Assembly: GCA_003481775.1 (NCBI GenBank)
Contig: QULU01000012.1
Span: 37,939 to 101,938 of the forward strand
Length of the DNA: 64,000 bases
Direction: 5' to 3'
Origin: Clostridiaceae bacterium OM02-2AC
GTDB taxonomy: Bacteria; Bacillota_I; Bacilli_A; Erysipelotrichales; Erysipelotrichaceae
Shown: positions 1-8,439 of the stretch, in pieces
Position numbering within the stretch: position 1 is the stretch's first letter
Layout of the letters: every line of letters starts with the position of its first letter
Notes under the pieces: generated by a model
What the model was told of the DNA's origin: nothing
Databases searched by the model: none
The model's input: the letters and a program-made list of their open reading frames with translations, nothing else
Program-made: the position numbers and the translations under genes

Positions 1-858
1 ATGAATGTTCTGCAGTCTACAGCTGCAGCGGCAGAGCGCGTGTTTGAGTTTTTGGCAGAAGAGGAAGAGGTCAAGGAAACGACACAGCCTGTCGAGGTCT
101 TTGATGCAAATGGAAAAACGAGGATCAAGGGACAGGTTACCTTTGAAAACGTGCACTTCGGCTATACACCGGATAAAATCGTCATCAATGATTTCTCTAT
201 GTATATCAAGCCGGGGAAGAAAATTGCCATCGTCGGACCAACCGGTGCAGGGAAGACGACCATTGTTAAGCTGCTGATGCGCTTCTATGAGCTGAACAGC
301 GGCAGCATCTATATCGATGGTATAAAAACGACGGATATGCGCCGAAGCGATTTGCGTTCCCTGTTTGGCATGGTGCTGCAGGATGCGTGGCTGTTCAACG
401 GAACTGTCATGGAGAATCTGCGTTATGGCCGTCTGAATGCAACCGATGAGGAAGTCATGGCTGCGGCAGATGCTGCCTATGTCGATCATTTCATTCGTAC
501 GCTGGATCACGGCTATGATACGATGATCAATGAGGAATCCAATAATATCTCGCAGGGACAGAAGCAGCTGCTGACAATAGCACGTGCCTTCCTTGCGGAT
601 CCTAAGGTGCTTATTCTGGATGAGGCAACCTCCTCTGTCGATACCCGTACCGAGGTACTCATTCAAAAGGGAATGGAGAAGCTGATGGAGAATCGAACAA
701 ACTTTGTGATCGCTCACCGTTTGTCAACGATCCGGGATGCTGATCTGATTCTGGTTATGAAGGATGGCGACATCGTGGAAGCCGGCAATCATGAGGATCT
801 GATGAAAGCGGATGGCTTCTATACCAAGCTGTACAATTCTCAGTTTGAAGAGGTATAA
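1..858 (+). CDS. ABC exporter, ATP-binding half, 5'-truncated by the window edge
   Basis: This is the nucleotide-binding end of a multidrug or lipid type ABC exporter. It hydrolyses ATP to drive export through a membrane domain that lies upstream of the window. Visible motifs are Walker A GPTGAGKT (about residues 79-86), a variant signature ISQGQ (183-187) in place of LSGGQ, Walker B VLILDEAT (203-210), the D-loop SSVD and the H-loop histidine in IAHRLST. The ISQGQ form is common in the heterodimeric or YfiC-like exporter subfamily. The first residues match the linker that normally follows the last membrane helix. The ATG at base 1 is therefore probably an internal methionine and the gene starts outside. 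A partner half-transporter may lie upstream. Substrate unknown. Confidence 0.9.
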   Translation: MNVLQSTAAAAERVFEFLAEEEEVKETTQPVEVFDANGKTRIKGQVTFENVHFGYTPDKIVINDFSMYIKPGKKIAIVGPTGAGKTTIVKLLMRFYELNSGSIYIDGIKTTDMRRSDLRSLFGMVLQDAWLFNGTVMENLRYGRLNATDEEVMAAADAAYVDHFIRTLDHGYDTMINEESNNISQGQKQLLTIARAFLADPKVLILDEATSSVDTRTEVLIQKGMEKLMENRTNFVIAHRLSTIRDADLILVMKDGDIVEAGNHEDLMKADGFYTKLYNSQFEEV

Positions 859-865
859 TCATACT

Positions 866-906
866 GCTGTATGCTGCACAGAATTTGCGGCATGCAGCTT
901 TTTTCT
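866..906 (+). terminator. Intrinsic terminator of the ABC exporter gene
   Basis: A 12-bp stem (866-877 with 887-898, two G-U type pairs) is followed by a T-rich run. It begins 8 bases after the stop codon. Confidence 0.8.
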
Positions 907-993
907 GTTTATCCATGATTATTTGAAGAAGGACCTTATTTCTTCGATGATTTTGATATCCCTTTTTGTGCCATATGAAATATTATTAACGAT

Positions 994-1022
994 TTGCATT
1001 CTGAATTTCTATGCTTTATTGT
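994..1022 (+). promoter_or_regulatory. Possible sigma-A promoter for the EAL gene
   Basis: TTGCAT and TATTGT are separated by 17 bases, about 86 bases upstream of the start codon. The match is moderate. This is the best candidate in the 859-1107 gap. Confidence 0.4.
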
Positions 1023-1107
1023 TTAAATGTGCGTATTTTATTGCTTTCTACAGTATTCATGGTAGACTTAAAGATGAATATGCCAATGGGTAAAAAGGAA
1101 AGATAAT

Positions 1108-3363
1108 ATGAGACAACATGAAATACTTGGTAAAAAACAAATCGTATGGATTGCGTCCCTGACCGCTGTGGTGGTGCTGTCAGCACTTTATCTTTGCTAT
1201 GTGCTCATCAGCCGCGGAGAGCATTTACAGCAGGTGGAAATCCAGCGCTATCTGGAGGAAATTTCCCGCCAGACCTCCGCAAAGGCCAATCAGCGGATCG
1301 AATTCAATTTGAATAAGCTCAAGTCAATCAGTGAGTCCCTCCCCTTTTTGAAGGAGGAGGAGGTCGATTCCTATCTGCATACCCTGGAGGAAAAAAGTGA
1401 TTATGAGTGGATAGTGCTTCTGGATGAAAACAAAGATGCAGTGGTAAAAGGGAAAACGCTGTATCTGCATGAATTACCGGCAATCCAGAAGGCACTGCAG
1501 GGAAGTGATGCGGTGAATGATTCCCTGATCAAAGGGGGGACAAACAGCTATGGTGCGCTGTATGCTGTGCCGTATGTGGATGCACAAAATAAAAAGCATG
1601 TCGTCGCCGGCTGGGTTCCGCAAAACACCATGAAGCTGTTACAGGGTACGGATACCTTTGACGGCAGCGGCTTTTCACATGTTGTATCCGGTAATGGGGA
1701 TTTCATTCTCCACTCGCACAATAAAAATGCTCAGATCAGTGATACGAATTATCTCTCCGGCCTGTATGCGCAGGCAACGATGATGAAGGGATATCATGTG
1801 GAAGCCATGCGTACGGATATGCAAAACGGTAAAAGCGGCTATCTGCGATTTCATATGAACAATGGGGAGGAGCGGATCCTTACCTATAGCCCGCTGAAGA
1901 AAACGGACTGGTATCTGTTATCCATCGTATCACCGGCCGCCTATTCCAGAGGGCTGGCAGATTATATCGTTCAGAATACATGGATGGTGCTAGGGGGAAC
2001 TCTGCTCATGTTCTGTATGCTTGCCTGTCTGGTATCGATTATCATCCAGAAGAAAAACAGGGAAATCCTTAACATCGCCTTTGTGGATCCGGTGACGAAG
2101 GGCTTTACACAGCCGCGCTTTGACCTTGAGGTTGAAAAGCTGTTGAAAAACGCGCAGTCCTTTGCCTATGTGTCCTTGGATATTCGACGATTCAAGCTGA
2201 TCAATGATGCATTTGGCAGTGAGGAAGGAAACCGTGTACTCCAGCACGTATATGCATGTATCCGGCAGCAGCTCAGGGAGGGGGAGGCAGTGTCCAGAAT
2301 ACATGCGGATCATTTCAATCTTCTGCTGCGAACCATGGACAAGGAGCAGCTTGAACAGCGTCTGCAGCTCATTTCAAAAAACGTGAATGCGTTCAATGCA
2401 AAGCGCCAGCAACCCTATTATCTCACGTTGTCCTGTGGTACCTATCTGGCAGACAATCCGCATGAGGATCCGGTAAGCATTCGGGATAAGGCGATTGCCG
2501 CAAGGAAGCATAATCATGGGGAGCATGAGCATGCCGTCTGTTCCAATATGTTCTTCAGTGATTTGAACCGTCTGAAGATGCTGAGAGAAAAGGAATTGGA
2601 AAACAGTATGGAAGCCGCATTGAAAAACGGGGAATTTCTCATGTATCTGCAGCCGAAGGTATCGCTGAAAACCGGGCGTGTTGCGGGAGCAGAGGCGCTG
2701 GCCCGCTGGCAGAGTGCAGATCGGGGCATGATTATGCCAAATGATTTCATCCCGCTGTTTGAGCGCAATGACTTTATTCGCAAGCTGGATTTATACATCT
2801 TTGAGCAGGCGTGCAAACGGCTTCGGACATGGATTGATGAAGGAAGCGAGGTTATTCCCATCTCGGTGAACTTATCCCGCAATCATCTGTATCAGCCGGA
2901 TTTTCTGAACAGCTACCGCATGATGAAAGAACGTTATCGAATTCCGCCGCATCTGCTTGAAATCGAGCTGACGGAAACGGTCGTGTTTGAAAACCTGAGC
3001 CGTCTGAAACAGGTGATCGATGAGCTCCATGCTCTGGGCTTTTTGTGCTCACTGGATGATTTTGGCAGCGGCTATTCTTCGCTGAATGTTTTACAGAATG
3101 TTCCTGTTGATGTACTGAAGCTGGATCGGTTCTTCTTTCAGGATATGGATGATCGCGGCTTTGAGGTGATCAACGCTGTGATACAGCTGGCGAAGCAGCT
3201 GGGCATGACCACAGTGGCGGAAGGCGTGGAAAGCCTTTCTCAGGTTAAACTGCTGCAGGAAATGAATTGTGATATGGTACAAGGCTTCGTATTTGGCAAG
3301 CCGCAGCCTGCGGATGTGTTTGATGCCATGCGAAAAGAGCATCCTTGTATGTATAGCGAGTAA
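1108..3363 (+). CDS. Membrane sensor with degenerate GGDEF and intact EAL domain (c-di-GMP phosphodiesterase)
   Basis: The 751-residue protein probably hydrolyses cyclic di-GMP at the membrane in response to an extracellular signal. One N-terminal membrane helix (about 12-34) and a second near 290-315 enclose an extracytoplasmic region of Cache-like size. The GGDEF domain follows, but the active-site motif is HADHF at residues 399-403, so diguanylate cyclase activity is unlikely. The EAL domain keeps AEALARW (EAL at 529-531), the NLS asparagine, the ELTET glutamate, DDFGSGYSS and VAEGVE, the usual metal and substrate residues. The start has an upstream GGAAAG ribosome site. It stands alone between two terminators. 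The degenerate GGDEF may bind GTP and regulate the EAL domain, as in known family members; this is inference. Confidence 0.88.
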   Translation: MRQHEILGKKQIVWIASLTAVVVLSALYLCYVLISRGEHLQQVEIQRYLEEISRQTSAKANQRIEFNLNKLKSISESLPFLKEEEVDSYLHTLEEKSDYEWIVLLDENKDAVVKGKTLYLHELPAIQKALQGSDAVNDSLIKGGTNSYGALYAVPYVDAQNKKHVVAGWVPQNTMKLLQGTDTFDGSGFSHVVSGNGDFILHSHNKNAQISDTNYLSGLYAQATMMKGYHVEAMRTDMQNGKSGYLRFHMNNGEERILTYSPLKKTDWYLLSIVSPAAYSRGLADYIVQNTWMVLGGTLLMFCMLACLVSIIIQKKNREILNIAFVDPVTKGFTQPRFDLEVEKLLKNAQSFAYVSLDIRRFKLINDAFGSEEGNRVLQHVYACIRQQLREGEAVSRIHADHFNLLLRTMDKEQLEQRLQLISKNVNAFNAKRQQPYYLTLSCGTYLADNPHEDPVSIRDKAIAARKHNHGEHEHAVCSNMFFSDLNRLKMLREKELENSMEAALKNGEFLMYLQPKVSLKTGRVAGAEALARWQSADRGMIMPNDFIPLFERNDFIRKLDLYIFEQACKRLRTWIDEGSEVIPISVNLSRNHLYQPDFLNSYRMMKERYRIPPHLLEIELTETVVFENLSRLKQVIDELHALGFLCSLDDFGSGYSSLNVLQNVPVDVLKLDRFFFQDMDDRGFEVINAVIQLAKQLGMTTVAEGVESLSQVKLLQEMNCDMVQGFVFGKPQPADVFDAMRKEHPCMYSE

Positions 3364-3415
3364 AAGAAAAAGTCCTGTACTTCTTATGCAGTCAGCGTAC
3401 AAGTGTTTAAATAGC

Positions 3416-3474
3416 AAAAAAGAAGAAATAAATTCCTATTCATCAGGAGCTTTATTTCTTCTTTTGTTTTTTTT
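3416..3474 (+). terminator. Intrinsic terminator after the EAL gene
   Basis: A 15-bp A-rich/T-rich inverted repeat (3418-3432 with 3451-3465) is followed by a long T run. Confidence 0.75.
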
Positions 3475-3608
3475 ACAGCTTCATCCATTCCCTATAACTT
3501 AGGAACTTCATGTCCTTGGGCTTTTGTAATCTAGCTTGCTTCGTATAAGGGAATTCCGGCATCATTGGTTCCACCTGACAGGAATGCCTCTTTCATGCAG
3601 AGGTGTTT

Positions 3609-4169
3609 TTATCCTGCAGGTATCAGCTGCTTCTTTGCAGAGGACAGGGCTTTGTAGGCGGCAGTGATCTCTTCTAAAGAGCATTCCTTGTTCATACATG
3701 CATAAGCCTGATAGAAGGCCTGCTCATACGATTTCCAGGAAGCGGGGGTGTAGGCTTCAATCACCAGCTCACTGCTTTGGACAAGCAGGGGGCGCAGAGC
3801 ATCCATAATTTGAAAGTAGGTATGCTCCCGTTCGATTTCTGAAAGCAGGTCGCTGAATTTCCAGCGTTTGTTATGCTCTGTCAGCATTGCTTTTCGCTGC
3901 ATGGCGGTGCCATTTGCCTGCAGGCGTTCATTCAGCACTTGTATGTCCTCATCCGAGGCCTCTTCAAACAGCATGAGATCAATGCTGTGGTGGGCAGGGG
4001 CAGTGTCCGGTATTTCATCATAGCCGGGTAGATGAAACAGGGCGGCAACACGCTGGTTAAGCAAATCGTCTGGAATGATGCGATAGTCCATCTGCAGCTC
4101 CTTCAGTACCTGTTCCACGATGGGCTGCTTCTGTTTCTCGTCACCGAAATATACAATCACACGTTTCAT
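3609..4169 (-). CDS. DUF3783-type protein of unknown function
   Basis: The 186-residue soluble protein begins MKRVIVYFGD and resembles the small DUF3783 family, which has no established function. The N-terminal half reads like a small alpha/beta module and the C-terminal half is helical. A longer frame runs upstream to 4256, but the ATG at 4169 has a good AGGAG site and gives a family-like N-terminus. It is the last gene of the minus-strand operon beginning with the ArsR repressor, and its start lies 11 bases past the permease stop. It may be an accessory factor of that transporter; the sequence does not show how. Confidence 0.65.
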   Translation of the reverse strand: MKRVIVYFGDEKQKQPIVEQVLKELQMDYRIIPDDLLNQRVAALFHLPGYDEIPDTAPAHHSIDLMLFEEASDEDIQVLNERLQANGTAMQRKAMLTEHNKRWKFSDLLSEIEREHTYFQIMDALRPLLVQSSELVIEAYTPASWKSYEQAFYQAYACMNKECSLEEITAAYKALSSAKKQLIPAG

Positions 4170-4179
4170 ATGTTCACTC

Positions 4180-5826
4180 CTATAGCTGATCGAAGCGCTT
4201 CTGTGCGAATCGATCAAGTCGCATATAGAATACCACATCAATGACAATGCCTGCAATCACCATGCCTGCAGTTGTGAGGAGAAGGAAATCATCAGGTAGT
4301 ATAAAGAGTACGATACAGAATAGGACGCACAACGCCATGCTTGCCAGCATGGACACGATTCCTGACATATTCTGTTTGACGGCGGCAGCCTCCTGCTCCC
4401 AAACCAGCTTAGGGTGCAGGATATCCAATGCAAGACTTGCATAATTGCCAAGCACGATGGTGATGAGGGAAGCTGCTGCGGCAGCGAAATACCAGGTAAG
4501 TGGGAAAATCGGCAGCAGGAAGTAAACACAGAGCAGTGTCAGCAGCATGCTGATGACAGACATCAGGATGCCGCTGACAACCTTTGCCTGCAGCTGCTGC
4601 TTCAAGGACATCGGAATGTATTTCATGAAGGAGAGATTGCTGCCTTCACGCGATATGGCGGTAGAGGAAATCATATTCAGATTACTGAACAGAAAGCCGG
4701 ATGCCATGCCGACAAGAACAGCGTAGGGAAGCATACCGTCCAGATACGGTGTGATATCCGGCAGCTGCTGCAGCAGGACATCCGCATCCGCGGTCATAAA
4801 GATAACCAGCAGCATGATCGGCATCAACAGACACATGCCGATGCAGTTTAATGCATACACCGGTGTACGTACGAGCAGACGCAGCTCCTTGATCAGATAG
4901 GTGCGTACCTTGCTGTGGCGGCTGACACGGGCAAATTCCTTTGCGGACAGCTCCTTGCGGGAGCTTTTGGTTTCACTGAAGCCGATGGCTCCCTTGAAGT
5001 ACAGCCATTTTCCCAGAATAACCAGCACCGCCAAAGCAGCACAGGTGATGAGAATATACAAGGCCAGCTGCACTACATCACTGCCGATAAGTGCTTCTGC
5101 GGCAAAGGGAATCGCTGGAAAAATTTTCGAGAACAGAGAAATCATGGAATTGTGTCCCGCAACCAGCATGGTGATCAGTGCATTGGGGTCCTCGCTGATC
5201 GTACCGGAATTCATGGCAAAGCTGAAGCTGAAGGCCAGAACGATGGACAGAATACCGGCAATCATATTAAAGCGGTCACGATTCTTGAAGAACGGCACAA
5301 AGCGCATCAGAAGCATCGTGATAATGCTGGAGAGGACGAGGGGATAAATCGGCAGTGTGATAAAAATCACCAGTGCAAGCAGAACATAGGGGATACCAAT
5401 CACAGTATTGCTTGCGTAGGCGATAAACAGCGGTGCTAAGACAATCAGCGTAAAGGCATATTCATATGCAAGACACACGCTGAATTTGGCACTCAGAATC
5501 GTCTGAGGAGGCAGGGGCAGTGAGAGCAGTGTTTCGGAATCCTTACTGAAATAAAAGATAGAGGGAATCAGAAAAATGGAAAACAGAAAGGTAACCAGAG
5601 AGGAGAGGTGAAAGCCCAGCGCCAGAACAGCTCCCTCCTGCTGCAGAGCCTGCAGCTGAACAATGGCGGTATCAAACATCATGTACAGCGTGAAGCTCAG
5701 CGGAATCATACAGAGCGCAAGCACACCGTATAGAATCACATTCAGTGTTTTCTTAGATTTACCGTCGCTCATCATCCCCATGGAGTTCTTTAGCAGAACA
5801 CGTGTCAGCGACAGATATTTACGCAT
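4180..5826 (-). CDS. ABC-2 type transporter permease, large form
   Basis: The 548-residue integral membrane protein has about a dozen hydrophobic segments and no ATPase motif, so it is the membrane half of an ABC exporter. Its partner is the ATPase encoded just upstream (5819-6544), whose stop overlaps this start by 8 bases. The start at 5826 (MRKYLSLTRV) was chosen over upstream codons because of a strong GGAGG nine bases before it. The size and the pattern of helices arranged as two halves suggest a fused, two-unit permease. The substrate is unknown. The SdpI-like neighbour suggests export of, or protection against, a toxic peptide, but that is contextual inference. Confidence 0.8.
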   Translation of the reverse strand: MRKYLSLTRVLLKNSMGMMSDGKSKKTLNVILYGVLALCMIPLSFTLYMMFDTAIVQLQALQQEGAVLALGFHLSSLVTFLFSIFLIPSIFYFSKDSETLLSLPLPPQTILSAKFSVCLAYEYAFTLIVLAPLFIAYASNTVIGIPYVLLALVIFITLPIYPLVLSSIITMLLMRFVPFFKNRDRFNMIAGILSIVLAFSFSFAMNSGTISEDPNALITMLVAGHNSMISLFSKIFPAIPFAAEALIGSDVVQLALYILITCAALAVLVILGKWLYFKGAIGFSETKSSRKELSAKEFARVSRHSKVRTYLIKELRLLVRTPVYALNCIGMCLLMPIMLLVIFMTADADVLLQQLPDITPYLDGMLPYAVLVGMASGFLFSNLNMISSTAISREGSNLSFMKYIPMSLKQQLQAKVVSGILMSVISMLLTLLCVYFLLPIFPLTWYFAAAAASLITIVLGNYASLALDILHPKLVWEQEAAAVKQNMSGIVSMLASMALCVLFCIVLFILPDDFLLLTTAGMVIAGIVIDVVFYMRLDRFAQKRFDQL

Positions 5827-6544
5827 GGGCAATAACCTCCATAAAGAGGGCTTCCAGAGAATCACACTGCGGATGCAGCTGCTTCAGCTCCTCCAGTGTA
5901 CCGAAGAACACGATGCGTCCCTTGTTGATGATGGCTACCTTATCACACAGGCGCTCTGCAACCTCCAGTACATGAGTGGAAAAGAATACGGTGTTTCCCT
6001 TTCGGGCATGCTCCTTCATCATTTCCTTCAGGGAGTAGGAGGATTGCGGATCCAGCCCGGTCATCGGCTCATCCAGTATCCATACATTCGGATCGGAAAG
6101 CAGCACACCCATAATGACGATTTTCTGACGCATACCATGAGAATAGGAAAGAATGCGGTCATTCAGCGCGTCCTTCATTTCAAAGGTTTCCGCCAAGGAA
6201 GCGATGCGCTGCTTGCGCTGCTCACTGTCAACCTCATAGATATCGCCCATGAAATTCAGATATTCCAAGCCCTTCAGACGCAGGAAGATATCGGCATTAT
6301 CCGGTACGATTCCAAATTCCTTTTTTGCTTCCAGCGGCTCCTTTACGATGTTTTTTCCATTGATCAGGATTTCTCCCTCATCCGGATTAAGCACACCTGT
6401 GATCATTTTGATCGTTGTGGTCTTGCCGGCACCGTTGGGACCGATAAAGCCGATGATTTCTCCCGTGGGGATGGTTAGAGAAATATCATCCACAGCCTTG
6501 TGGGTTCCTCCGTATATTTTTGTGACATGCTTGATTTCAATCAT
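5819..6544 (-). CDS. ABC transporter ATP-binding protein (CcmA/Nat type)
   Basis: The 241-residue cytoplasmic ATPase powers the downstream permease. Motifs are Walker A GPNGAGKT (35-42), a Q-loop region near VPDNAD, signature YSHGMRQ in place of LSGGQ, Walker B WILDEP followed by MTGLDP, and the H-loop STH. A start at 6544 (MIEIKHVTK) is supported by AGGAGA, while the longer upstream frame is not supported. It overlaps the SdpI-like gene by 8 bases on one side and the permease by 8 on the other, so the three are translationally coupled. Confidence 0.9.
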   Translation of the reverse strand: MIEIKHVTKIYGGTHKAVDDISLTIPTGEIIGFIGPNGAGKTTTIKMITGVLNPDEGEILINGKNIVKEPLEAKKEFGIVPDNADIFLRLKGLEYLNFMGDIYEVDSEQRKQRIASLAETFEMKDALNDRILSYSHGMRQKIVIMGVLLSDPNVWILDEPMTGLDPQSSYSLKEMMKEHARKGNTVFFSTHVLEVAERLCDKVAIINKGRIVFFGTLEELKQLHPQCDSLEALFMEVIAHA

Positions 6545-7193
6545 TGTTTTCTCCTTTCGTCCGCTTTGAGCGAAACAGTGCATATGAATAAACATAAGGC
6601 AGCAATGCGATTGCAAGTACAATGGCAAGGATGCAGGCCGTCAGAAATTCTTTGGGCAGCACACAGAGCAGCATCATGCTCAAGCCGGCCGTAAACCATA
6701 AACGTCCTGCCATGCGATGGGTTCTGCGCCAGTTATCCTCATCCTCCAGCGCCCAGGGGGTCTTAATGCCGATAAAGTAATTCTGACGTATCTTCGGCAT
6801 CAGATTCCCGATGACGGCAAACAGGATGCCAAGTCCCAGTGTGATTGCCATCGGCACGTTGATAGCATCCGGCTTCCAGGCGGAAATCGCTGTTATCAGA
6901 CACATCCCGAAGATGAGCAGACACAGTACCAATAAAAATACGTTGCAGGTGGATGCAAAGCGCTCCACGTTTTTCCTGCGCGGATCAATGTGCCGGATAA
7001 GTGAAAATACAGCGGCCATCGCAAGCTGCAATACCGGAAACAGAAGCAGAAAAAGCTGATCGCACCAGCCGTCGATAACACCCGCCGCATTCCAGTGAAT
7101 CGGTATCTGCGCGGGCAGGAAGGGAAGAATCCCAAGACAGAATAAAAACGTAATCAGAATCAAAAACGCGATGCCCAGGGTCTGCTTTTTCAT
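6537..7193 (-). CDS. SdpI-family membrane protein
   Basis: The 218-residue membrane protein has about six helices. It combines an N-terminal DUF1648-like stretch (PIHWNAAGVIDGW) with an SdpI-like C-terminal part (NYFIGIKTPWAL and the following DNWRRTHRMAGRLW). In Bacillus subtilis SdpI gives immunity to the SDP killing peptide and works with the SdpR repressor, which is encoded directly upstream there as here. Its ATG overlaps the end of the repressor gene by 4 bases. The toxin-immunity role is known for the family. Whether it applies here is inference, since no toxin gene is seen nearby. Confidence 0.85.
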   Translation of the reverse strand: MKKQTLGIAFLILITFLFCLGILPFLPAQIPIHWNAAGVIDGWCDQLFLLLFPVLQLAMAAVFSLIRHIDPRRKNVERFASTCNVFLLVLCLLIFGMCLITAISAWKPDAINVPMAITLGLGILFAVIGNLMPKIRQNYFIGIKTPWALEDEDNWRRTHRMAGRLWFTAGLSMMLLCVLPKEFLTACILAIVLAIALLPYVYSYALFRSKRTKGENND

Positions 7194-7459
7194 TGCTCTT
7201 CTCCTTTCAGGGATGTGATCCAGCCGATAATTTCATCAATCACGCTGGTATTCAGCTCATAATAAATGTATTTCCCTTGTTTTTCATCTGTAATCAGACC
7301 AGCCTTTCTAAGAATGGAAAGATGGTGGGAAATCGTGGCATTCGTGCTTGAAAAATGCGAAACGATATCGCCTGCACTGCGTTTTCCGTCCTTCAGCAGA
7401 TTCACGATTTCTCTGCGGGTCGGATCGGACAGCGCCTTAAAGGTTTCCTGAAATCCCAT
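7190..7459 (-). CDS. ArsR/SdpR-type transcriptional repressor
   Basis: The 89-residue winged-helix protein has the ArsR pattern FKALSDPTRREIVNLL, a recognition helix around NATISHHLSILRKAGL and a wing at KQGKYIYYEL. No CxC metal-binding motif is present, which fits the SdpR branch rather than a metal sensor. The start at 7459 (MGFQETFKAL) has AAAGGAG upstream. A start farther upstream would lie inside the promoter. It heads the operon running to 3609 and very likely represses it through the palindrome overlapping its own transcription start. Confidence 0.9.
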   Translation of the reverse strand: MGFQETFKALSDPTRREIVNLLKDGKRSAGDIVSHFSSTNATISHHLSILRKAGLITDEKQGKYIYYELNTSVIDEIIGWITSLKGEEQ

Positions 7460-7471
7460 TGCATCACTCCT

Positions 7472-7525
7472 TTCATTTAGATAGATGTCTAAATGAAGTA
7501 TAGGACAGAACGATTGGATTGTCAA
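7472..7525 (-). promoter_or_regulatory. Consensus promoter with perfect palindromic operator for the arsR-sdpI-ABC operon
   Basis: On the minus strand TTGACA (7520-7525) and TATACT (7497-7502) are 17 bases apart. Immediately downstream is a perfect 10-bp inverted repeat, TTCATTTAGA with TCTAAATGAA, at 7472-7481 and 7488-7497 with a 6-base spacer. It spans the predicted transcription start and abuts the ribosome site. This is the expected layout for autorepression by the ArsR-type protein. Confidence 0.88.
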
Positions 7526-7595
7526 ACAAATTTCGTATGGATAGTAATTTTGTATAAACTATGGTAAAATGAAAATCAGCAACGGAGGTATCCGC

Positions 7596-8369
7596 ATGAA
7601 GAAGCCTATGTCAAAATCAAAAAAAATCATATACGATATACTGTTTGTCATCGCTCTGGCCGTCTTTCTCTTTTCTGCCTACAAGCTGATCAGCATCTAC
7701 TATCTGAACTATCAGGAGGGAAAGGAAAAGGATGCGGTGCAGGAGGTTGCCAAGGTTCCCAAAAATCCGGAAAAGGAAGATTTTACAATCGATTGGTCAG
7801 CATTGAAGGAGAAAAATCCGGAGGTTGTCGGCTGGATTCTGATTCCGGATACAGATATATCCTATCCCATCGTGCAGGGAAGCGATAATTCCTATTATCT
7901 GAATCACACCTTTGAAAAAAAGGAAAATTATGCCGGTGCTATTTTTATGGATGCCGGTGCAGATGCTTCCTTTCAGGATCGAAACACGATCATCTACGGA
8001 CACAACGTCAAGCATGGAACCATGTTTGCCGAGCTGGAAAAGTTTAAGGAGCAGGCATTTTTTGAAAAGCATCCCTATCTTTACATCTTTACCGAGAAGC
8101 AGAATTACCGCTGTGAAATCTTCAGTATGTATTCAACGACGGCAACAAGTGATTCCTATCGGCTGCAATACGCGGATGATGCGGACTTTATGAGCTACGT
8201 GGATATGGTGAAAAAGCGTTCGGACTTCAAGCGAGCGATTACCATACAGAATCGTGATCGTATCGTCTCATTGAGCACCTGTTCCTATGAACGAGATGGA
8301 CAGCCAAGCGAGCTGCGCTATCTGCTGCATGCTGTGCTCGTGAAATGGGATGGGACAGTAAAGAAATAA
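7596..8369 (+). CDS. Class B sortase
   Basis: The 257-residue membrane-anchored transpeptidase joins surface proteins to the cell wall. It has one N-terminal membrane helix and a class B sortase domain. Catalytic residues are visible as His136 in YGHNVKHGTMF, Cys229 in LSTCSYE and Arg241 in ELRYLLHAVLV. Start 7596 has GGAGG seven bases upstream; the earlier ATG at 7569 has none. No substrate gene is adjacent, so it is probably a housekeeping or dispersed-substrate sortase. Two proteins in the window (24900-25718 and 45000-46601) end in a V-D/N-TGD motif, a hydrophobic helix and a basic tail and are candidate substrates; the pairing is inference. Confidence 0.92.
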   Translation: MKKPMSKSKKIIYDILFVIALAVFLFSAYKLISIYYLNYQEGKEKDAVQEVAKVPKNPEKEDFTIDWSALKEKNPEVVGWILIPDTDISYPIVQGSDNSYYLNHTFEKKENYAGAIFMDAGADASFQDRNTIIYGHNVKHGTMFAELEKFKEQAFFEKHPYLYIFTEKQNYRCEIFSMYSTTATSDSYRLQYADDADFMSYVDMVKKRSDFKRAITIQNRDRIVSLSTCSYERDGQPSELRYLLHAVLVKWDGTVKK

Positions 8370-8439
8370 AAAAGAGGGATACCAATGTATAGCGGGTCCT
8401 GCAGCTTTGAAAGAAGGCGCAAGTGAAAGGAGAACACGT

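Noticed and set aside
812..1093. Open frame of 93 codons after the ABC exporter gene
   Set aside because: It starts inside the exporter gene, spans its terminator and a promoter-like region, has no ribosome site and reads as random hydrophobic sequence.
3580..3608. Terminator for the minus-strand DUF3783 gene
   Set aside because: A CCTCT/AGAGG hairpin is present, but its T run lies on the plus strand, so it does not suit the minus-strand gene.
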